From assembly GCF_902168065.1 (NCBI RefSeq), contig NZ_LR655712.1, positions 1-49,862 on the forward strand: a stretch of 49,862 nucleotides of DNA, in the 5' to 3' direction. Shown in pieces: positions 48,021 through 49,862 of the stretch. The notes below the pieces were generated by a model that did no database searches, was not told where the DNA came from, and saw only the letters and a list, made by a program, of their open reading frames with translations. A program made the translations under genes and the position numbers. The DNA is from Mycobacterium tilburgii (GTDB lineage: Bacteria; Actinomycetota; Actinomycetes; Mycobacteriales; Mycobacteriaceae). How positions within the stretch are numbered: the first letter of the stretch is position 1; each line of letters opens with the position of its first letter.

Positions 48021-48972
48021 TCAATTGCGGGCGCCGCCGAGGCAGGCGCGCAGCAGCATGCTGTGTACCGCGTAGTCGGTGAGGTGTTCGGGGACGGGGC
48101 GGCCGAATCGGGCCATCTCCTCGCGGTTGTCGACGAGCGTCACCTGCCAGCCGTGGCCGGCCAGCCACTCGGCGACATCCGACCGGTCGGGTTCGTGGAA
48201 GGTAAGCGCCTGGACGTTGACGTCGAGGCCGAGCCGGTCGCGCATCCGCTGCCAGCGGCTGGTGTTGCTGCTGGAATTCATCCTGAACAGGCGACCTGGC
48301 TGTCCGGTGCGCTGAGCGCGAGTAAACTTCTCGAACAGCCAGTCCTGGGCGTCGCTGGGCAGGTACGGCAGCAGGCCCTCGGCCAGCCATGCCGTCGGTT
48401 GGGTGCGGTCGAAGCCGGCCGCCGTAAGCGCGGCCGGCCAGTCGTAGCGCAGGTCCACCGCGACCGTGCGACGAGTGGCGGCGGGCACCGCGCCGTGCGA
48501 CTCGAGAATGCCGGTCTTGTATTCCAACACCCTGGGCTGATCTACCTCGTAGACGGTGGTACCGGCCGGCCAATCTAGCCGGTAGGCGCGGCAGTCCAGG
48601 CCCGCGGCGAGGATCACCACCTGCCGCAGGCCGGCGCCGGCAGTGTCCGCGAAATACCCGTCGAAGAAGTGCGTCCGCACGGCCTGGTAGTCGATGCCGA
48701 GACGGTGCACACGCTGACCCTGCTCGTCGCCGTCCAGCCAGTTCAGGCCGGGATCGGTCAGTCGCGCCCACGCCGGAGCCGGCCGGGGACACCGGCTTGG
48801 CGGCGAACTCGTCACGAATCAGCGGGTTCGGTCCGCCGGTCTCCGCGACACGCGCGGCCGCGACCGCCAGCGCGGTGGCGCCGACCAACTCGGTGATGGC
48901 CCACGAGTCTCCCGCTGTTCGTAGCGAGGCTGGAAGCGGTGGCTGCACCGAGGAATCGCTGAGATCAGTCAT
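48021..48972 (-). pseudogene. TIGR00027-family SAM methyltransferase (Rv0145-like), frameshifted
   Basis: From an ATG at 48972 it reads [40 protein letters not shown], then shifts near 48785 into [80 protein letters not shown]. Around 48310-48280 compensating shifts have replaced an expected [10 protein letters not shown] segment by [12 protein letters not shown]. It then ends [20 protein letters not shown] and [16 protein letters not shown]. About 235 codons from the first shift onward are open, so decay is moderate. Position between Rv0146-like and TetR (Rv0144-like) fits Rv0145. Confidence 0.8.
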
Positions 48973-49048
48973 TTCAGGCCCATGGTACCCGAATAAGTTA
49001 GTTAGCCTATACGCTTTGTGGGCGATCTCACTGCCGATCGCCGCGGGG

Positions 49049-49565
49049 TCAGCCGACCGGCCCGCGCCCCTTGAACAGCGCACCCTCCAGCAGTTGGCCG
49101 AGCATGCCGGTGACGGCCTGCATCTCTTGATAGCTCTCTGCGCGTACCCCGCGTAGAAGCCGGCACCGCAGAGCACCACCAGCAGCGTCTCGATCAGCGC
49201 GTTCGCGTCGATGGCGGTGGCGAACTCGCCCTGCTCGATGGCGTCATTGAGGACCCGGGTCAAAAACTCGCGGCAGACCCGGATCGCGTCGTTCTCGGCT
49301 TCGCTCAGTTCCGGGTGGCGTTGCGACTCCAGCACCGAGCTGATCAGAAACGCCGACGCCGCCGAGTGTTCGGAATTGACCGCCACCGCGCCCGAGATGA
49401 ACCCGTGAGCCGTGCCAGCAGCGTCGTCTCCGGTCGGCCTGGGCGATCCCGGCGGCGAACAACTGATCCGCGGTCTGGCTCAACACCTCACGATACAGCA
49501 CTCGCTTGCTGTAGAAATAATGATTGATCGCGGGCCGGGGGTCCGGCGCGCACGGCGATTCCGAC
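49049..49565 (-). pseudogene. TetR-family regulator (Rv0144-like), decapitated
   Basis: The pieces [20 protein letters not shown] and [14 protein letters not shown] (end of the HTH and start of the ligand domain), then after a shift [60 protein letters not shown], and after another shift [23 protein letters not shown]. The first about 35 residues, including most of the HTH, are missing where the sequence joins a plus-strand channel-like fragment. It lies upstream of the methyltransferase genes, as Rv0144 does in M. tuberculosis. Confidence 0.78.
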
Positions 49566-49862
49566 GAGGACGGCCGGATCGCTGTGGCGCTCGGCATTGG
49601 CGCGAAAATCGGCGCGGTGCTTGCCGCGTCGATCACCTATCGAGACGACTTCGACTACCGCTGCCTGTTGCCCGAGTTCATCACCTCGGGACGGCGTACG
49701 CGGTACTCGGCGCGTTTCTTGGCTTCGATCCGCTGTTCGGCTACATCGACGCCGAGTACCGATTCGAGAAGGCCTGGCCGCTGCTGTAATTCGTGGTGTC
49801 GGTGTGATCGCCGCGGCGGTCGGCTACCTGTACGCCGGGTAAGCCGGACCGTGCCGAAAAAG
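49566..49862 (+). pseudogene. Membrane channel fragment, probably CLC chloride channel (Rv0143c-like)
   Basis: Plus-strand frames give VALGIGAKIGAVLAASITYR, DDFDYRCLLPEFIT, then after a shift TAYAVLGAFLGFDPLFGYID and AEYRFEKAWPLL-stop, then IAAAVGYLYAG. Alternating hydrophobic helices and an aromatic loop resemble the middle of CLC-type channels, and Rv0143c is the expected neighbour in this orientation. The N-terminal part is absent at the junction with the TetR remnant, and the window ends before the 3' part. Identification rests on pattern and position only. Confidence 0.4.

Overview
The window is chromosomal DNA from a slow-growing pathogenic-type Mycobacterium. It is G+C-rich throughout. 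Gene content and order follow the segment known in M. tuberculosis as roughly Rv0143c to Rv0192, read here in reverse: MFS transporter, ricR, ilvD, mymT, bglS, Rv0185-Rv0183, sigG, pirin, Rv0180c, lprO, the whole mce1 locus, fadD5, mce1R, TB18.5, Rv0158, pntB/pntAb/pntAa, fadE2, ptpB, Rv0148-Rv0144. M. tuberculosis locus names are used from memory of the family and were not checked by search.

The striking property is decay. I count about 32 readable genes and about 27 pseudogenes. The pseudogenes carry one-base indels, nonsense codons, in-frame internal deletions and fused remnants of neighbouring genes. No insertion sequence, tRNA, rRNA or CRISPR array was seen. Such reductive evolution in a high-G+C mycobacterium is what is known from host-restricted species; M. 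lepraemurium would fit best and M. ulcerans less well, but the species is an inference. Sequencing error cannot explain the nonsense codons, the large in-frame deletions and the gene fusions, although some single-base shifts could be errors.

Layout: 1-2.1 kb, end of a secreted proline-rich protein, an MFS exporter and the copper repressor ricR. 2.1-4.1 kb, ilvD and the copper metallothionein mymT, with a perfect RicR operator between ricR and ilvD. 4.1-8.3 kb, dead bglS, then intact Rv0185, Rv0184 and monoacylglycerol lipase. 8.3-10.8 kb, wreckage of sigG, a DapB-like/IclR pair and pirin. 10.8-13.8 kb, membrane protein Rv0180c, dead lprO and a dead DUF1275 gene. 13.8-26.9 kb, a fully intact mce1 lipid-import operon (yrbE1AB, mce1ABCD-lprK-mce1F, four mce-associated genes) reading leftwards, preceded by a possible leader peptide and a good sigma-A-like promoter. 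27-29.3 kb, fadD5 and the operon's own repressor mce1R, both broken. 29.3-36.3 kb, almost entirely pseudogenes apart from TB18.5. 36.4-40.8 kb, intact TetR (Rv0158), a 41-residue ORF and the proton-translocating transhydrogenase operon. 40.8-49.9 kb, dead fadE2, intact ptpB, SDR, aldehyde dehydrogenase and one of three tandem methyltransferases, then dead TetR and channel remnants.

Functionally the survivors are copper defence, branched-chain amino-acid synthesis, import of fatty or mycolic acids, NADPH/proton coupling and a secreted phosphatase. Local regulators and peripheral catabolic enzymes have been lost. Four head-to-head gene pairs appear to have been cut by deletions that removed both 5' ends. 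No unfamiliar multi-gene system was found; the most notable signals are the copper-module arrangement, the mce1 leader ORF and the repeated deletions at divergent promoters. No stretch longer than 300 bases lacks a gene or gene remnant.
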